This document shows positions 7,599-16,490 of a DNA stretch of 23,978 nucleotides, piece by piece (position 1 is the stretch's first letter; every line of letters begins with the position of its first letter). The stretch covers positions 1-23,978 of the forward strand of contig JBNKHG010000092.1 in the NCBI GenBank assembly GCA_050290225.1, given 5' to 3'. The notes beneath the pieces were generated by a model that worked only from the letters and a program-made list of their open reading frames with translations, made no database searches and was not told the DNA's origin. The position numbers were made by a program, and so were the translations under genes. This DNA is from JBNKHG01 sp050290225 (lineage in GTDB: Bacteria; Pseudomonadota; Gammaproteobacteria; Pseudomonadales; Cellvibrionaceae).

Positions 7599-10157
7599 TC
7601 AGTCGTCGCAGCGTAAGGTCGCCTGAACCGCAGCGCCAGGCAAATACTTCACATTGGCCACCGCCAACGCCAGTGGCCCCTCGCTGTGCAATGCAAAACC
7701 GGTTTCAATGCGGGTGAAATCCACGCCCTGTTTGGCAAAACATTGCAGATCAACACTGAAGGCCTGCCATTCCGATACCGGCAGCTGGCGCAACTGCGCA
7801 GCAAGCGGAACCGCCGCCGCACAATCCTCTCCGCAGCCGATGGACAGCAGCACGTCGCTTACAGGTCGCGTATCCAGGCGCAGGTCGAAACTGAGCGCGC
7901 CACCGGCCGCCAGATAGCGACTCATGTCCTGCGCTTTGCTGGCCTGCATCGCCACCGTCGCCGGATGTGTACCCTGCCATTGCAACAGGCGGGCATCTTC
8001 CTGGTTGAACATATCCACCGCCGTCAGACGCAGGTTACCCTTCGCAGTTTCAGCCACATTACCAGCGGCCACTACCGGTGCCTGGCCGTCTTCCAACAGC
8101 AACAGGTCCCAGGGCGCACGCGGACGCCAAACCATCAACCAGGCATCCCGCAATGGCCCTTCGGCATAGCTTTCACCCTGTTCCGACAGATTGCTGGACA
8201 GTTCGACCTTGTCGCTGTAGCTAAGACCGAAACCATAGGCGAATAATGGATTGTAGTCGGCATCACCCAGATTCAGCGGTGTCTGCTTGACGCCCTGAGG
8301 CCAACTGAAGTTCAGCTTGCCGGTAAAGTCGTAACGGACTTCACCCTCGGCATCGGTAAAGATCACATCGGCAATACCCGCCCCCTCCGAACCGGGTAGC
8401 CAGGCTGCTACAAAAGCGTCTGAGGCATTGATTTCCGGGTTTACCCACAGGGGCCGACCAGAGAGGAAAATACTCACCACCGGAATGCCCTGTGCCTGCA
8501 GTTTTTTCAGCAAGGCCAGGTCGCGCTTGTTGCCAAACTGGTATTCCAGGCTGGTAATATCGCCGTGCCATTCCGCATAGGGTTCCTCGCCGAACACCAC
8601 GATGGCCACATCCGGCTGACTGCCACTGGCAAAACTGTCAGCCTTGAACTCACCGTCGACACTGAGCAGGGCCTCGCCACCGGCGCTTTCCACCGCGGTC
8701 TTAATGCCCTCGAAAATAGAGGTGGCACCAGGGAAGTCGGCCCGGGTGTTACCAGTACCCTGCCAGGAAATGGTCCAACCACCGCTTTGCTTGCCAATAT
8801 TGTCGGCAGCATCCCCGGCCACCAGAATGTTCTGATTCGGCCGCAAGGGCAGCAGGCTGCCCCGGTTTTGATAAGGGTTGTTCTTCAGCAGCACCAGCGA
8901 TTTACGCACGGCCTCGCGGGCAATGGCGCGATGTTCCGCATTGCCCAGAATGCCCGACTTGCCTGCCAGAGGCTGTTGCAAGTCAAACAGCCCGGCGCGC
9001 AGTTTGACCCGGAGAATGCGGGTCACTGCATCATCCAATCGGCTCTGGGGAATCTCTCCGCTGCGCGCCTGGGCCAGGGTATTGTGGTACAGGGCCTTCC
9101 AATCGGACGGCACCATAAACATATCCAAACCGGCATTGATAGCGGCGGCGCAGCTTTCCAGGGTGCAGCCCGGTACAAACCGGTGGCCGTTCCAGTCACC
9201 CACCACAAAGCCGTCGAAACCCAGCCGCCCTTTCAATACATCAGTCAGCAAGTGTTTATGCCCGTGCAGACGGTCGCCGTTCCAGCTATTGAAAGACGCC
9301 ATAATGGTTTGTACACCCGCCTCCAGTGCTGCGTAATAACCGGCCGCATGCACGCGGGCCAGCTCCTCTTCGCTCACCTGAGTATCGCCCCGGTCCATAC
9401 CGTCCTTGGTGCCACCATCACCGACAAAATGCTTGGTGGAGGAAATCACATGGCTACCATGCAGAAAATCTGGCGAGCCAATCTCGCCCTGAATGCCCTC
9501 TACCATGGCCCCGGCATAGTCACGCACCAGGGCCGGGTTTTCCGAATAACTTTCAAAGGTGCGACCCCAACGGTCATCCTGTACTACCGCTACGGTCGGT
9601 GCGAAGGTCCAATGGATACCCGTAACGGCTACCTCACGGGCGGTGGCCTGACCAATGCGCTTGATCAATGCCGGGTCGTGGGCCGCGCCCAAACCAATGT
9701 TGTGCGGGAACAAGGTGGCGCCGATAACGTTATTGTGTCCGTGCACTGCGTCGGAGCCCCAGAGTACGGGAATGCCGACACCGCCGTCGCTCGTGTCCAT
9801 GGAGGCCTCGCGGTAGGCCTTGGCCAATGCCAGCCAGTCGTCAGGGGTGGCGAATTTGTCGTTATTCGGGTAGGTACCGCCGCCGTTCAGGATTCCGCCC
9901 AGGTGGTACTTCCTCACGTCTTCCGGCGTGGCGTACTTGATTTCGGCCTGGATCAGCTGGCCGACTTTTTCCTCCAGCGTCATGCGCGCCAACAGCTCGC
10001 GGATTCGACTTTCCAGTGCCGGGTCGGCGGGTAGTGCCGGTTGCATCATTGGCCAGGGGCTGGCTGGCCCAGACTGCAACGCTTGGGCATTTTTCTCGGT
10101 GCCGCAGGCGCACAGCAGCAGCCCAAGCAGAAGGATTGAAATTCTGTTAGTGATCAT
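7599..10157 (-). CDS. GH3 exo-beta-glucosidase/glucan exohydrolase, ExoP-like lipoprotein
   Basis: The 852-residue enzyme should release glucose from non-reducing ends of beta-glucan or xyloglucan oligosaccharides. The start ATG at 10155-10157 begins MITNRISILLLGLLLCAC, a lipoprotein signal with Cys18; the reading frame is open 23 codons further upstream without signal features. The GH3 N-terminal barrel begins MTLEEKVGQLIQAE, contains the substrate motif KHFVGDGGT, and has the nucleophile Asp in GFVVGDWNGH (about D321). The alpha/beta sandwich domain has VVFGEEPYAEWHGD with the probable acid/base Glu. A C-terminal beta domain of about 170 residues (from RPRAPWDLLLL to SVANVK-like AVANVKYL) matches the layout of ExoP-type exo-1,3/1,4-beta-glucanases. 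It is paralogous along its whole length to the GH3 part of the 16491-19655 gene. It lies 225 bp after the GH43 gene, so it may have its own promoter. Confidence 0.9.
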   Translation of the reverse strand: MITNRISILLLGLLLCACGTEKNAQALQSGPASPWPMMQPALPADPALESRIRELLARMTLEEKVGQLIQAEIKYATPEDVRKYHLGGILNGGGTYPNNDKFATPDDWLALAKAYREASMDTSDGGVGIPVLWGSDAVHGHNNVIGATLFPHNIGLGAAHDPALIKRIGQATAREVAVTGIHWTFAPTVAVVQDDRWGRTFESYSENPALVRDYAGAMVEGIQGEIGSPDFLHGSHVISSTKHFVGDGGTKDGMDRGDTQVSEEELARVHAAGYYAALEAGVQTIMASFNSWNGDRLHGHKHLLTDVLKGRLGFDGFVVGDWNGHRFVPGCTLESCAAAINAGLDMFMVPSDWKALYHNTLAQARSGEIPQSRLDDAVTRILRVKLRAGLFDLQQPLAGKSGILGNAEHRAIAREAVRKSLVLLKNNPYQNRGSLLPLRPNQNILVAGDAADNIGKQSGGWTISWQGTGNTRADFPGATSIFEGIKTAVESAGGEALLSVDGEFKADSFASGSQPDVAIVVFGEEPYAEWHGDITSLEYQFGNKRDLALLKKLQAQGIPVVSIFLSGRPLWVNPEINASDAFVAAWLPGSEGAGIADVIFTDAEGEVRYDFTGKLNFSWPQGVKQTPLNLGDADYNPLFAYGFGLSYSDKVELSSNLSEQGESYAEGPLRDAWLMVWRPRAPWDLLLLEDGQAPVVAAGNVAETAKGNLRLTAVDMFNQEDARLLQWQGTHPATVAMQASKAQDMSRYLAAGGALSFDLRLDTRPVSDVLLSIGCGEDCAAAVPLAAQLRQLPVSEWQAFSVDLQCFAKQGVDFTRIETGFALHSEGPLALAVANVKYLPGAAVQATLRCDD

Positions 10158-10382
10158 TGACTTTTTCCGTCCTAATGGTCGTTGCAGTAGTTGGATCAAT
10201 GGAGGGGTCAGTTCCAGGCCGGCCACCCGCGCTGCAGGAGACGAGGCAGACGCCCGACTTGGAGCATCGTTTTAAACACAGGATCCAATAGTAGATTCCC
10301 AGCAAGATCGCCCCGCTAATGCCGGGCATTATTTGAGGTATCTTCTTCAACTGTCCAAGCTTTCAAAACAAACGCCAACCAA
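10158..10382. other. Intergenic leader of the GH3 gene
   Basis: These 225 bp hold no convincing gene. On the minus strand a weak frame (10147-10350; TTG start, or ATG at 10329) would encode a peptide with a short hydrophobic stretch and would overlap the GH3 start, but it has no ribosome site. An untranslated leader with a promoter is more likely; no strong -35/-10 pair was identified. Confidence 0.35.
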
Positions 10383-11984
10383 TTAAGGTTTCATCCAGGA
10401 ATAGGGGGTAGCCGGGTTCTCTTCATAATCAAACCAATCGAAGTCAGCCGGGTTTGTATTTTTCTTGCCATTTCCTGATGCATACATCCCAAGGTAGACA
10501 CCGGTAAAGCCATGAATCTTTTCCGTGGAAACGTTCTTGGTCAACGCAGTGCCAACAAGTTGCGCGGGCTTGCCCTTTTGCTGCACCCAAAACTTGTATT
10601 CAAGCGGGGTGGCGCTGATACGCAGCGTGGCATCACCCGCTACTATTTTGCGGATTTCGGTTTTGGCAACCTTGTCATCCAGGTACTGACGCAGCATAAC
10701 CACCCTGTCGTCACCGCGCTTTGTGATAACAAAATCGTAGTGGTTTGCATCGTTACCACGAATCACAAGCCCGCCCTCCTCATTTTCAGCAGTCGGGGCA
10801 AAGCTGACCTTGGTAGAAGCCACCATGTCAAACGCCGCTTGTCGCCTGGCCACGTAAGCTGGAGAGTTCTTTCCTGTGAAATTTACCGCCGAACCGTTCA
10901 GCCGGAGGTAACCCTTTTTATCCACTAAAGACCAATCAGCATCATAGGGATTGCGGAGAAAGTTCCACGACAGACGCAAGCGATCGCTGTCAAAATCATC
11001 GCGTACAGGCTCCTTCTCCCACTCGTGCTTGGGCAGCTTGGGCAATGTGTATTCTTCCTGAACAACGCCATCATGGCTTGCTTTCGGCCAGCCGTTCTCA
11101 TCCCAGGTAACCGGCGCTAAAAACGTTTCGCGCCCTAAATGATGGAACTTCCCGCCTTTGGGTCGAATACCCAAACAAACCATCCACCAGCCGTCAGGCG
11201 TTTCCACCAGGTCTGCATGGCCGATCGCCTGAAATGGGTTATCAGGGAAATTCATATGCGATGCTACCGGATTTGTCGGGCTTGCTTCATAGGGCCCATA
11301 CGGCGATTTGCTGCGTTGGATAACTGCCCGGTGTTCGTAACCTGTGCCGCCTTCTGCACTCAACAGGTAGTAATAGCCATTGATTTTGTAAAGGTGCGGG
11401 CCTTCGGGCGAGGAGCCTCCCTGTCCCTGCGCAACGGTGCGCAATGGCTCGGTAAACTTACCGGTCTTCACATCTATCTCACCCACGGCAAACCCACCCT
11501 TTTCATCAGGGCTATGCCAATAGGCTTTTCCGTCGGCAAATAGGATTGATGGATCAACAAGCCAATTATTGACCCAAACCGGCTCAGACCAAGGACCAGC
11601 CGGGTCTTTTGCAGTTACATAAAAACCACCGCGACCAGCGTAGTTCGTTCCCACAACATAAAACAAGCCATCGTGGTATCTAATCGTTGGCGCATACTGA
11701 CCACCGCTGGAACCAGTTCCCATCAGCGGATTGCTGGTTTTACTCGATACCGCATGACCAATCAACTTCCAGTTAACCAGATCCTTGCTCTTGTAAACGG
11801 GTAGCCCAGGAAAGTACTCAAACGTTGAGGTAACCAAAAAATAGTCGTCGCCAACTCGCGTAATGCTGGGATCAGGATTCATTCCCGTTATGACAGGATT
11901 GTGAAATGTTTCAGCGGCAACGCTATTGCCAATTAATAGCAACGACAAGATCGACAATAAAATTCGGATTTTCACGTTGTACAT
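10383..11984 (-). CDS. Secreted GH43 beta-xylosidase/alpha-L-arabinofuranosidase
   Basis: The 533-residue inverting hydrolase should remove xylose or arabinofuranose from xylan or xyloglucan oligosaccharides. The signal peptide ends NSVAA|ETF near residue 24, giving a periplasmic or secreted protein. The five-bladed propeller opens with NPVITGMNPDPSI, with base D38. The pKa-modulating Asp is D144 in WLVDPSILF and the general acid is E194 in SSPEGPHLY. A C-terminal concanavalin-like beta-sandwich (about 330-533; EPVRDDFDSDRL ... GFTGVYLGMYASGNG) is typical of bimodular GH43 enzymes. The ATG at 11982-11984 has only a weak GGGG ribosome site. It lies 162 bp downstream of the second GH43 gene, across a striking inverted repeat. 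Which sugar it releases cannot be told from sequence by eye. Confidence 0.9.
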   Translation of the reverse strand: MYNVKIRILLSILSLLLIGNSVAAETFHNPVITGMNPDPSITRVGDDYFLVTSTFEYFPGLPVYKSKDLVNWKLIGHAVSSKTSNPLMGTGSSGGQYAPTIRYHDGLFYVVGTNYAGRGGFYVTAKDPAGPWSEPVWVNNWLVDPSILFADGKAYWHSPDEKGGFAVGEIDVKTGKFTEPLRTVAQGQGGSSPEGPHLYKINGYYYLLSAEGGTGYEHRAVIQRSKSPYGPYEASPTNPVASHMNFPDNPFQAIGHADLVETPDGWWMVCLGIRPKGGKFHHLGRETFLAPVTWDENGWPKASHDGVVQEEYTLPKLPKHEWEKEPVRDDFDSDRLRLSWNFLRNPYDADWSLVDKKGYLRLNGSAVNFTGKNSPAYVARRQAAFDMVASTKVSFAPTAENEEGGLVIRGNDANHYDFVITKRGDDRVVMLRQYLDDKVAKTEIRKIVAGDATLRISATPLEYKFWVQQKGKPAQLVGTALTKNVSTEKIHGFTGVYLGMYASGNGKKNTNPADFDWFDYEENPATPYSWMKP

Positions 11985-12079
11985 GCCCCAACAGTCAAAA
12001 ATAACAGCAAGCCATCCCAGCGCCGAACGAAGATCACAAACTGGAAAAACCTATGACCTGTCATTAAATAAACTTACAC

Positions 12080-12136
12080 AACAACCTATAACAACCGTAA
12101 AAACTATAGAGATATTGGACATTGTTATAGGTTGTT
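12080..12136. repeat. Perfect 15-bp inverted repeat between the two GH43 genes
   Basis: AACAACCTATAACAA (12080-12094) is the exact reverse complement of TTGTTATAGGTTGTT (12122-12136), with a 27-nt spacer. It begins 10 bp after the stop of the upstream GH43 gene and ends about 96 bp before the start of the downstream one. It is AT-rich and has no T-tract following on the minus strand, so it is not a standard terminator. It could be paired binding sites of a regulator or an mRNA stem for processing or stability. Confidence 0.7.
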
Positions 12137-12146
12137 ATCGTCTCTT

Positions 12147-13874
12147 TTATTGTTCAATGCCACCTTCGGCATACATGCCAATCACGGCACCGGTGAATCC
12201 ATTTGCCTTCGCTGAAGTCAACACCTTTGAATCCGCGTTACCCAACAACAGTTGGAACTCGCGCCCGTCCAGACTGTACAGAAAATCCAGACTCTCCTTG
12301 TCCACTTCCATACGAAGGTAAACCGTCTTACCTTTATCAACTCTTACCTCTGCCATGGTCTTACCGCGGGCAGCTTGTGACTTGCCTTCCCGTTTCCGAA
12401 TGCGAAGCACCCTATCACCCGCGTCATCCATGCCAAGGCCAAAAGCGTAGTAGTAGTCATCATTCTGTAACGCCAATATACCTGCTTCATCACCTGTGCT
12501 GACGGGCGAAAACCCTAGCTTTGTCGTTATTGATGCGGTCATGTGAGCCAAGCGTCGGCCCACGAACGATGGCTGGCCATAATCGCCAAGCCGGTCGGTA
12601 CGCGGCATTAATTCCAGAACGCCTTCACCCACTTGCCACCACGTGGATTGAGGAGCACGAACGAATAGCCAATGGGGATCCAGTTCGCCCTTATCGAATG
12701 TCTCATGAACAGAGAAGTTACCTGTCATAGCCCGGTCCGCAGGCGGTGACAGCGGGAGATTTGGCCGTTTTACCGCGTAGGGAACCGACTTCCCTTTTTC
12801 CAGAATCACAGGCCAGCCATCCTTCCAGGTTACTGGCAGCATGAACGTTTCCCGTCCGGTATGAAAATTTCCCGGGTCTTGCGGCGGCGTTTCCAGGTCA
12901 TAAACGCGGGTACCCAGAAATACCGCCCACCAGTCGCCGTTAGTATCCTCGAAAAGATCGGCGTGACCGGTCGCGGTGACGGGGTGCTCACGGTCATCGG
13001 GCAGGCCGAACTGCGTCAGCACCGGATTGTCCGGATTCGCTTCGTAAGGGCCAAATACATTATCGGAGCGGTAGAGTAACTGCCCGTGATAGTATCCGGT
13101 GCCACCACCCGGCGCCGACAGGTAGTAAGTACCACCGACCTTATAAATATGCGGACCTTCAATATATTCCGTGTGCCAGGGCGCCGGCTCAGCACCATCC
13201 ACCAGCATGACATCCTCCGACAATGGTGCGAAGGTAACCGGATCCACCTCCATCACCCACAGTGCCGTATGGGCCGGGTATTTTGGCTGGGCTGGGTTTC
13301 GATGATGAACAATATAAGTTTTACCATCGTCGTCAAAGAAAATTGACGGATCGATACCCTCTATGTGCGGCATCCAGATCGGATCGGACCAGGGTCCGGC
13401 GGGATCAGTTGCCGTTACGACAAAATTGCCGCCACAACCAACGCAGGTGTTTGCCACGTAAAATACCCCATCGCGATATTCGATGGTTGCTGCATAAACA
13501 CCGGCACCCCCCAGGCTTATTCCCTGGTAATTAAGTTGATCCGGGCGGTGTATCGCATTGCCAATCTGGGTCCAGTTGGTCAGGTCACGACTATGGAATA
13601 CAGGGATCCCCGGAAAAAATCCAAAGGTTGAATTCACTAAATAATGGTCTTCACCGACCCTGACAATACTGGGATCGGGATGAAACCCGGTGAGAATAGG
13701 GTTTCTGAATTCATCACTTGCCAGGGGTGTTGCAAACACCTCATCACGGCCGGAATAATCCAGCCAGTAAAATACCGCGTTGCGGTTAATAGCGGATTCG
13801 GAGTGGTTATTTTCGAACACACTACAGGCTGTTAAAAGCAATAGGGAAATAGTAAAAAAAAGAGATCGCTTCAT
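12147..13874 (-). CDS. GH43 glycosidase lipoprotein (arabinofuranosidase/xylosidase)
   Basis: The 575-residue protein starts at ATG 13872-13874; the frame is open to a TTG six codons earlier. The signal MKRSLFFTISLLLLTAC is a good lipobox with Cys17, so the enzyme is lipid-anchored, unlike the next GH43, which has a cleavable-type signal. An unusual N-terminal stretch (about 18-57, NRNAVFYWLDYSGRDEVFATP) precedes the propeller. Catalytic residues are D67 in FHPDPSI, D175 in GIDPSIFF, and E239 in EYIEGPHIY. The C-terminal half (about 385-575; FSVHETFDKGELDPHWLFVRAP ... GFTGAVIGMYAEGG) is the beta-sandwich of bimodular GH43 enzymes. A TCVGCGG pair of cysteines near residue 145 is a distinctive insertion. 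It lies 30 bp after the GH95 stop, in the same likely operon. Confidence 0.9.
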   Translation of the reverse strand: MKRSLFFTISLLLLTACSVFENNHSESAINRNAVFYWLDYSGRDEVFATPLASDEFRNPILTGFHPDPSIVRVGEDHYLVNSTFGFFPGIPVFHSRDLTNWTQIGNAIHRPDQLNYQGISLGGAGVYAATIEYRDGVFYVANTCVGCGGNFVVTATDPAGPWSDPIWMPHIEGIDPSIFFDDDGKTYIVHHRNPAQPKYPAHTALWVMEVDPVTFAPLSEDVMLVDGAEPAPWHTEYIEGPHIYKVGGTYYLSAPGGGTGYYHGQLLYRSDNVFGPYEANPDNPVLTQFGLPDDREHPVTATGHADLFEDTNGDWWAVFLGTRVYDLETPPQDPGNFHTGRETFMLPVTWKDGWPVILEKGKSVPYAVKRPNLPLSPPADRAMTGNFSVHETFDKGELDPHWLFVRAPQSTWWQVGEGVLELMPRTDRLGDYGQPSFVGRRLAHMTASITTKLGFSPVSTGDEAGILALQNDDYYYAFGLGMDDAGDRVLRIRKREGKSQAARGKTMAEVRVDKGKTVYLRMEVDKESLDFLYSLDGREFQLLLGNADSKVLTSAKANGFTGAVIGMYAEGGIEQ

Positions 13875-13904
13875 TAGATAAATTCTCAGCAAGACTCAAC
13901 TTAA

Positions 13905-16406
13905 CTATCGACGCTCACCTGGCGCGGCCGACCAAACATATTCACTGCCAGCCGTTGTCTTCACATCAACCAGAAAACTGTTCTCCAGTGAAAGCTGGGG
14001 CAGGCGCTTTTCGGTGTGAAAAACGGGCGGCTTTATCTGCGGCAATGTGTAAAACGGGTTCTTGTTGCTGCCGCGTGCGCGTTTGACGGCGAAACCTTGA
14101 GCTTCGGGCAGAGGCGAATAGCTTCGCAGGCGCAGGTTGCCACCCAACCGGGAGTGAACTTTCAGATAAGTCACCTGCCCCGCCTCCCAGCGCATATCCA
14201 GCACAAAACCACCGCGCATCACCAGGCCCGTCACCTTACCCGTTGGCCAGGCATTGGGCAGCGCCGGCAGCAGGTGCACGGCGCCGTCGTGGCTCTGTGC
14301 CAGCATTTCTGCCACGCCGGAGGTAAAACCGAAATTACCATCAATCTGGAATGGCGGATGGGCATCGAACATATTCGGATAGGTGCCGCCGCTCTCGGTA
14401 ACCCCGTCAGGCGCTATTGCTGGCGAGATCTGGTCGCGGATCAATTTCAGGGCACGGTCGCCATCGAGCAGGCGCGCCCACAAATTGATTTTCCAGTTCA
14501 TGGACCAACCCGTTGAGGGGTCGCCGCGCTGCTCCATGGTCACACGGGTAGCGTTGAACAGGTCCGGAGTCCGCAACGGCGAAATCTGATTGCTGGGATA
14601 AAGACCGTAGAGGTGCGACACATGACGGTGATGATCCTGGGGGTTGTCCCAGTCTTGCAGCCATTCCTGCAACTGGTGGTAACGGCCAATCTGCATGGGC
14701 GGCAACTGATCAATAATATGTTGCCAGCGACGGGTGGCGGCTTTATCCAGGCCGAGTACCCTGGCTGCCTGGATGCTGTGCGTGAACAAATCAAACAGTA
14801 ACTGATTATCCATCGTCACACCGGCAGCAATCATGACGCCGGTAGTCCAGGGCCCGTTTTCCGGTGAAATGGAGGGCGACACGATCAACCAACCGGTCTT
14901 CTCATCCGGCACCAGGAAATCCTCGAAAAACTCACAGACGGATTTCATGATGGGATATACACTGCGCAAAAATTCCTTATCGCCGTTGTATTGAAATTTT
15001 TCCCACAGGTGTTGCACCAGCCAGGCATTACTGGTGGGCCAGGAACCCCAGGCCCAGTCCACCCCGCCGGTAATGCGCCAGATGTCGGTATTGTGGTGCG
15101 CCATCCAGCCACGTGCGCCATACATGGACCTGGCACTGTCCTGCCCGGTAACGGCCAAATCGCGGATCATCGACACGAACGGCTCATTAAGCTCGCTGAG
15201 GTTGGTCACCTCCGAGGGCCAGTAGTTCATCTCGGCATTAATGTTCAACGTATACTTGCTGTCCCAGGGCGGCACCGACAGGGGGTTCCAGATGCCCTGA
15301 AGGTTGGCCGGTTGCGTGCCCGGCTGAGACGACGAGATCAACAGGTAGCGGCCGAATTGGAAATAAAGGGCCACCAGATCGGGGTCATAGCGTTGGGCAA
15401 AGGCACGGATTCGCTGGTCAGTGGGTTCGCTGGCGAAGTCGTTATAGCCCAGATCCAGGGTCACGCGCTCGAAAAACCGGCGGTAGTAGTCGGTATGTGC
15501 CTGCATGCGCTCAGCAAACCCGCGTGTGCCTGCACTGAATTGACTTTCCGCCAATGCCATGGCGGATTCCGCTCGCGCCTGAGCGTCGCCGCTGATATCG
15601 TGGTAGTTGACGAAATTGGTGGCCATGGCCACCAGAATCACGACATCGCTGGCACCGGTTATGCGCAGTTGATTACCCTCCGCCGCCACGTCGCCATCCA
15701 CCTGAACCAGTTTGGCGAGATCCACCAGTTGCACCTGCCCCTTGACACCCTCGTGATCGCGCGAGCGTCCGCGCATCTGCATGGTGCGCTTGCCTTCATC
15801 AACCCGGGTATCCATGCCATCCGGGTGCGACAGGGACAGAGTAAAGTTCAATGCACCCTGACGACTGGCGGTTAAGCGTATGGCTACCACCTGATCCACA
15901 AAAGAGGTAAAGACTTCACGCGTGTAGTGCACATCGCCGACGCGATAGCGGGTACGCGCCACAGCGTTAGCCAGATCCAGCTCGCGATAGTAATCCTGAT
16001 AATCGGTTTTGCCATCGAAGTGAATCTGCAGTGCGCCAGCCGAGTGGTAAGGCATGCCCTGGGCACCTTGGCTGGTGATGTGCTTTTCTGCCAGCTTAGA
16101 GGCAGCGGAATAATTGCCGGTACTGAGCAAGCGACGGATTTCCGGCAGGTTTTCCAGCGCAGAGGGATTCAGATTGCTATGTGGCCCACCGGCCCAGAAC
16201 GTGTCTTCATTGAGCTGCAGAGTCTCCTCCACAACACCACCGTAAACCATCGCGCCCAGGCGGCCATTGCCCACCGGCAAAGCCTCTTCCCAGCGGCTGG
16301 CGGGCTTGTCGTACCAAAGCTTCAAAGGCTGGTTACCGGCCAGGGCTGAGTGGGTCGAGGAAACAAGAATGACCATACCGGCCAAGATCCGCAGCCAAAC
16401 AATCAT
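13905..16406 (-). CDS. GH95 alpha-L-fucosidase (or alpha-L-galactosidase)
   Basis: The 833-residue enzyme should remove terminal alpha-1,2-linked L-fucose (or L-galactose) by inversion, as on fucogalactoxyloglucan side chains. The chosen start, ATG 16404-16406, has GGAG seven bases upstream and gives the signal MIVWLRILAGMVILVSSTHSALA|GNQ; an ATG five codons earlier is less well supplied. The N-terminal beta domain begins LWYDKPASRWEEALPVGNGRLGAMVYGG, typical of GH95. The catalytic (alpha/alpha)6 domain has LNINAEMNYWP (base-activating Asn pair, about N388/N390), SPSISPENGP with a candidate acid Glu (about E516), HVSHLYGLYPSNQI and PPFQIDGNFGFTSG. It is 30 bp upstream of a GH43 gene; a hairpin with T-tract separates it from the preceding GH3 gene. 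In Cellvibrio japonicus a GH95 enzyme acts in xyloglucan breakdown, which fits here. Confidence 0.92.
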   Translation of the reverse strand: MIVWLRILAGMVILVSSTHSALAGNQPLKLWYDKPASRWEEALPVGNGRLGAMVYGGVVEETLQLNEDTFWAGGPHSNLNPSALENLPEIRRLLSTGNYSAASKLAEKHITSQGAQGMPYHSAGALQIHFDGKTDYQDYYRELDLANAVARTRYRVGDVHYTREVFTSFVDQVVAIRLTASRQGALNFTLSLSHPDGMDTRVDEGKRTMQMRGRSRDHEGVKGQVQLVDLAKLVQVDGDVAAEGNQLRITGASDVVILVAMATNFVNYHDISGDAQARAESAMALAESQFSAGTRGFAERMQAHTDYYRRFFERVTLDLGYNDFASEPTDQRIRAFAQRYDPDLVALYFQFGRYLLISSSQPGTQPANLQGIWNPLSVPPWDSKYTLNINAEMNYWPSEVTNLSELNEPFVSMIRDLAVTGQDSARSMYGARGWMAHHNTDIWRITGGVDWAWGSWPTSNAWLVQHLWEKFQYNGDKEFLRSVYPIMKSVCEFFEDFLVPDEKTGWLIVSPSISPENGPWTTGVMIAAGVTMDNQLLFDLFTHSIQAARVLGLDKAATRRWQHIIDQLPPMQIGRYHQLQEWLQDWDNPQDHHRHVSHLYGLYPSNQISPLRTPDLFNATRVTMEQRGDPSTGWSMNWKINLWARLLDGDRALKLIRDQISPAIAPDGVTESGGTYPNMFDAHPPFQIDGNFGFTSGVAEMLAQSHDGAVHLLPALPNAWPTGKVTGLVMRGGFVLDMRWEAGQVTYLKVHSRLGGNLRLRSYSPLPEAQGFAVKRARGSNKNPFYTLPQIKPPVFHTEKRLPQLSLENSFLVDVKTTAGSEYVWSAAPGERR

Positions 16407-16433
16407 TTTTGCGCTCCGCATGATTATTCTTTT

Positions 16434-16469
16434 ATAAAAGTGCGGCGGGCCTGTCTCGCCCTCCGCCAC
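16434..16469 (-). terminator. Intrinsic terminator or attenuator between GH3-SGNH and GH95
   Basis: On the minus strand a GC-rich stem forms from 16469-16458 and 16451-16440, with about 10 pairs, one bulge and one A-G mismatch and a loop of about 6 nt. It is followed by TTTTAT at 16439-16434. It lies between the stop at 16491 and the GH95 start at 16406, so it may end or attenuate the upstream transcript or protect its 3' end. Confidence 0.5.
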
Positions 16470-16490
16470 ACGCCATTTCAACGCCTAAAG

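Noticed and set aside
8565..10034. 489-residue open frame on the plus strand
   Set aside because: It is antisense to the GH3 gene, has no recognisable domain, and arises from the codon bias of the opposite strand.
10147..10350. Short minus-strand frame with a hydrophobic stretch overlapping the GH3 start
   Set aside because: It needs a TTG start or an ATG without a ribosome site, and the remainder is unpatterned. A leader peptide cannot be excluded but is not supported.
14991..15875. 294-residue plus-strand open frame
   Set aside because: Antisense to the well-supported GH95 gene, with no domain or ribosome site.
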